Origin: Methylobacterium sp. W2 | GTDB taxonomy: Bacteria; Pseudomonadota; Alphaproteobacteria; Rhizobiales; Beijerinckiaceae | Assembly: GCF_020662345.1 (NCBI RefSeq) | Contig: NZ_VMOA01000008.1 | Coordinates: 1-64,000 of the forward strand | Direction of reading: 5' to 3' | DNA: 64,000 nt | Shown here: in pieces, positions 61,117 to 64,000 of the stretch | Position numbering within the stretch: the stretch's first letter is position 1 | How the letters are laid out: the number at the start of each line of letters is the position of its first letter | Notes under the pieces: model-generated | Databases searched by the model: none | The model's input: the letters and a program-made list of their open reading frames with translations, nothing else | Told to the model about the DNA's origin: nothing | Made by a program: the position numbers and the translations under genes

Positions 61117-64000
61117 TCATGCGCCCGTGCTGCGGCGCGGCGTCGTCGTTACGGGCGCGGCGGGAGGCGGAGCGCCGATCAGGCTCATCGATCCGTCCAC
61201 CCCGGTCCCCGTCGGCGCGGGAGCCTCGTTCACGGCCGGCACCGGCGCCTTCGGTTTGAAGGCGGCGGTCAGCTTCTGGGCCACGACGAGATCCTTCGGC
61301 GCCAGCTTCGCGGCGACGTCGTCGCGCTTCCGGCCCGCATCGTCATCGCCCTGGGCCGCGGCGGCGGAGAACCAGAGGTAGGACTGGACGAGATCCTGCT
61401 GCAGACCGAGGCCGCGCGCATACAGGACGGCGAGATTGTACTGGCTGTCGCGCATGCCGTGTTCCGCGCCGCGCCGGAACCATTGCGAGGCCGTGGTGTA
61501 GTCCGGCTTACCGTTCGCGGCGGGGTTCTCGGCATAGACCACGGCGAGGTTGTGCATCGAGCGGGCATGGCCCTGTTCCGCCGCGCGCCCGTACCAGAGC
61601 TTGGCCTGGGCGAGGTCGCGCACCACCCCCGAGCCCTTTTCGTAGAGGCCGCCGAGCTTGTACTGCGCCGGGGCGTAGCCGGCATCGGCCAGGGCCTCGA
61701 ACAGCTTCGCGGCCACGGCGAAATCACGGGGCATGCCGCGACCTTCGAGGGCGCGGGCGGCAAGGTCGTAGACGGAGGCGCCGTCGCCTTCGAGGGCGGC
61801 CTTGCGAAGCTGTGCCAGACCGGTGGGCACGGCCGCGAGATCGCCTGCCAGGCTGTGCAGCGCGGCGACCTTCGGCACGGAGCGCTGGAGCGGTTGAGCC
61901 GCAGATTCGGCCGGAGCGGTGGCGGGGACGGCCGGCGGCGGGGCGGATTCCGAAATCGACTGGGTGGTCTCCGGATCGGGCCTGGCGGCCGGTTCCGTGC
62001 CGCCGGTCGACGTAGCCGCCGGAGGGGTGCCGGCCAGGGAAGTGCTGGCCGTGGCGGTGGGGGTCGTGTCCGGGCTCTCGGACGGCTCGGCCGATGGGGC
62101 CGTCGTCGCGGCGATCTGAGGGGCGGACGCGTTCGCTTGCGTACGGCGGGTGTTGATGGCCTGCAGCGCGCCGAGCGCCAGGACGATGGCGGCGAGGCCC
62201 AGAAGCAGCGGCTTGCGGCGCTTGTCGAGCTCGGCGCGCAGCCGCGCGCCCCGTCCGGGGATGGGCGTTTCGGCGGCATTGTCGGATGAGGCGCGGCCGC
62301 GCATCTCGGGCGAGCGGGCGGCTTCGGCCGCCTCGTTCTGCGCCGCCTGAGCCGCGCGCCGGGCGGCGGCGATGAAGCTCGTCTTGATGTCGCTCTCGGT
62401 CGGCGCGGCAGCGTCCGCCGCGGCGTCGGCGGACCGGTCCAGGTTCGGACGCCGGGTGCCGGGCTCGAGCGGCAGGTCCGTGACATGGCCGAGTTCGAAC
62501 GACTGCGTCGGAGGGCTGACCCGCAGGGGCTCGGGACGCCGAAGCCCCGCGCCGGTCTGCATCGGCGCACGCTCGTCCAGACGGCCGGTGGCGACCGCGA
62601 GGCGCTCGGCGAGGTCATGGGTCGACCTCGAGCGGCTGGTGGAAAGCGGTCCGTCATCCGCCAGGGCGCCGAGCTGCCCGACGAGCTTGTGGAGGGTCGA
62701 ATGGACGCCGTCGAGGGTCGCCTGCATCCGCTGCTCGGAGGCGGCCTGCTGCGTGCGCAGGTCGGCGAGGCTGGCCTTGAGCAGTTCGAGTTCCCCGGTA
62801 TCGCCGGTGGTGCCGATGCTCCCGGCGACGGCGTTGCGCGCCGCACGCTCGACGGCGGCCTCGATCGGTGCCTCGTCGCGCAGCGCCGAGACCTGCGCCA
62901 GAAGATCGGACATCGTCCGCTCAAGGCCGGCGAGGGCCGGGTCGGCGTCCCGCGTGTCGATGCGGCTGGCGAGCGCCAGGACCTGCTTTTCCAGCGCATC
63001 CAGCCCCTCGGCGCGCGGCCCGACGGGGCCGCCCACACGGTCGAGCTTCTCGGCGAGGTCGTGGAGCATGCCGTGGATCGAGGCGAGGTCGCCGCCGGGA
63101 ATAACCGGCCGGCGCAGGGTCTCGCCGAGATCTTCAAGGCGGCCGATCAGGTCGCCGACGGGATTGACGCTGGCCCGCTCGACCTTGTCGGCGAGGGCGT
63201 CGATGCGCACGATGATCGCGTCCGAGTTGCCGCCGCCGCCGGAGGCACCTTCCCGCAGGGCGTCGAGCTTGGCGCCCATCGCCTGGATCTGTTCCTCGAT
63301 CCCTCCCGCCTGCGGGGTCCGCAATCCGGTACGGATCTCTTCGAGCAGGGGCCGCAGCTCGGCCATGTTGGTGCCGTCGCCGCCGACGCCGCCCTGCAGC
63401 TCGGTGATCTGGGCGCTGATGGCCTGGAGGCCCTGCGCGAGGCTCTGGATCCGCTCCGGCCCGGCCAGGGCGGCGATCAAGCGGCGGATTTCGTCGAGTT
63501 CGCGGAACAGGTTGCCGAGTTCGTCGCGGTCGGCGAAGCCCGGCGTGCTGTTGCTGAGCGCGCCGTCGACCTTCGCCGCGAGGCGCTCGACGTCGCTGGC
63601 GACGCGGGCATGGACGTTCTCGGCCACATCGTCGGCGAGACGGGTGACCTGCACGCGGATCAACTCGATGGGGGCCGCGATGGCGGCGAGATCGGCCGGT
63701 TCCTGGGCGCGCTGGACCCCGGTGACGAGGGAGCGCATGGCCTGTTCGAGGGCGCCGACATCGCGACCCGTGGCGAGGCCGCCGATCGATTCGCGCAGGC
63801 GGCTCGTCTCGGCCTGCAATTCGGAAATGGCGGGAGACGGCATCCGGAGAGCGGCACCGCTCGCCTTGCCGTGGGCGGTGGCCCCGTCGGAATCGAGTTC
63901 GCGCTGGCGCTGGCGGATCTCGGCGACGGCGTCGCGGACCTCCGCCTCCGCCGGGCGGCCGCGCCGGCCGATCGGACGCGGGGACGCCAGCTGCTCGCCG
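61117..64000 (-). CDS. PodJ-like polar localisation protein, 5' end missing
   Basis: About 961 codons are in view; the frame is open to the edge of the window, so the first residues are absent. The visible part begins with a coiled-coil region rich in leucine heptads (LASRIDTRDADPALAGLERT and similar), then a membrane span (KPLLLGLAAIVLALGALQAI), a Pro/Thr/Ala-rich periplasmic linker, and three to four SEL1 repeats (APAQYKLGGLYEKGSGVVRD, HARSMHNLAVVYAENPAANG, DSQYNLAVLYARGLGLQQDL). Coiled coil, one span and periplasmic SEL1 repeats is the PodJ/PodJL layout. The name is inferred. Confidence 0.85.
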   Translation of the reverse strand, partial: GEQLASPRPIGRRGRPAEAEVRDAVAEIRQRQRELDSDGATAHGKASGAALRMPSPAISELQAETSRLRESIGGLATGRDVGALEQAMRSLVTGVQRAQEPADLAAIAAPIELIRVQVTRLADDVAENVHARVASDVERLAAKVDGALSNSTPGFADRDELGNLFRELDEIRRLIAALAGPERIQSLAQGLQAISAQITELQGGVGGDGTNMAELRPLLEEIRTGLRTPQAGGIEEQIQAMGAKLDALREGASGGGGNSDAIIVRIDALADKVERASVNPVGDLIGRLEDLGETLRRPVIPGGDLASIHGMLHDLAEKLDRVGGPVGPRAEGLDALEKQVLALASRIDTRDADPALAGLERTMSDLLAQVSALRDEAPIEAAVERAARNAVAGSIGTTGDTGELELLKASLADLRTQQAASEQRMQATLDGVHSTLHKLVGQLGALADDGPLSTSRSRSTHDLAERLAVATGRLDERAPMQTGAGLRRPEPLRVSPPTQSFELGHVTDLPLEPGTRRPNLDRSADAAADAAAPTESDIKTSFIAAARRAAQAAQNEAAEAARSPEMRGRASSDNAAETPIPGRGARLRAELDKRRKPLLLGLAAIVLALGALQAINTRRTQANASAPQIAATTAPSAEPSESPDTTPTATASTSLAGTPPAATSTGGTEPAARPDPETTQSISESAPPPAVPATAPAESAAQPLQRSVPKVAALHSLAGDLAAVPTGLAQLRKAALEGDGASVYDLAARALEGRGMPRDFAVAAKLFEALADAGYAPAQYKLGGLYEKGSGVVRDLAQAKLWYGRAAEQGHARSMHNLAVVYAENPAANGKPDYTTASQWFRRGAEHGMRDSQYNLAVLYARGLGLQQDLVQSYLWFSAAAAQGDDDAGRKRDDVAAKLAPKDLVVAQKLTAAFKPKAPVPAVNEAPAPTGTGVDGSMSLIGAPPPAAPVTTTPRRSTGA

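Noticed and set aside
61117..64000. Nested frames opposite or inside the PodJ-like gene (for example the 622-codon frame ending at 61269)
   Set aside because: Shifted-frame shadows rich in Pro, Arg and Ser; the named frame has the SEL1 repeats, span and heptads.

Overview
The window is a high-GC (roughly 68-70 %) alphaproteobacterial chromosome segment, most likely from the Hyphomicrobiales and plausibly Methylobacteriaceae. The evidence is the gene set: a growth-pole-ring (GPR/RgsE)-like giant protein, a PodJ-like SEL1 protein, NadQ-type control of nadABC, a candidate EcfG stress promoter, CtrA-type boxes, DUF1489 and DUF6460 proteins, and a ligase-associated helicase/PdeM pair. The genus is inferred. 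There is no rRNA, tRNA, CRISPR array, prophage or insertion sequence. Gene density is high and nearly all genes look intact. The last gene (PodJ-like) runs off the right edge.

Layout. 0-6.4 kb: a DivJ/PleC-like membrane histidine kinase, a small exported or membrane protein, then glgX and otsA (glycogen and trehalose metabolism). 6.8-8.9 kb: four genes for small amphipathic envelope or stress proteins behind a candidate EcfG promoter. 9-12.1 kb: 5-oxoprolinase subunits pxpBC, small proteins and an RBBP9-like hydrolase. 12.1-19 kb (minus strand): YcjF/YcjX, an unknown exported protein, SixA, an aldo-keto reductase and a MoxR ATPase. 19-21.7 kb: a DUF4160/DUF2442 pair under a perfect 30-bp palindrome, then a two-gene membrane/coiled-coil operon preceded by a perfect CtrA box. 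22-27.2 kb: a Kef-type antiporter, a CoxE-like VWA protein (functional partner of the distant MoxR), a VOC protein, an adrenodoxin-type ferredoxin and an orphan Hpt protein. 27.5-35.6 kb: a 2682-residue GPR-like protein built on 11-residue repeats. 35.6-42.9 kb: DUF1489, a CheZ-like phosphatase, an MFS transporter and a complete Mla-type lipid transport operon (permease, ATPase, MCE protein, auxiliary lipoprotein). 42.9-45.3 kb: an XRE-cupin regulator, thiD and thiE. 45.5-52.1 kb: an acetyltransferase, NadQ, a MerR regulator with a divergent class-IV aminotransferase, and nadABC behind two NadQ-like operators. 52.3-64 kb: an L,D-transpeptidase, DUF6460, an HSL-type esterase, the Lhr-like helicase with PdeM, an FAD monooxygenase, DUF3429 and the PodJ-like protein.

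Themes. Several genes point to polar growth and cell-cycle polarity: the GPR-like ring protein, the PodJ-like factor, the DivJ/PleC-like kinase, the orphan Hpt, and a membrane operon with a CtrA box. A second theme is stress survival: trehalose, the EcfG-type operon and the DNA-damage helicase. The most unusual sequence event is a 102-bp intergenic-type palindromic repeat sitting in frame inside the helicase gene, with a near-identical intergenic copy at 40756-40857.
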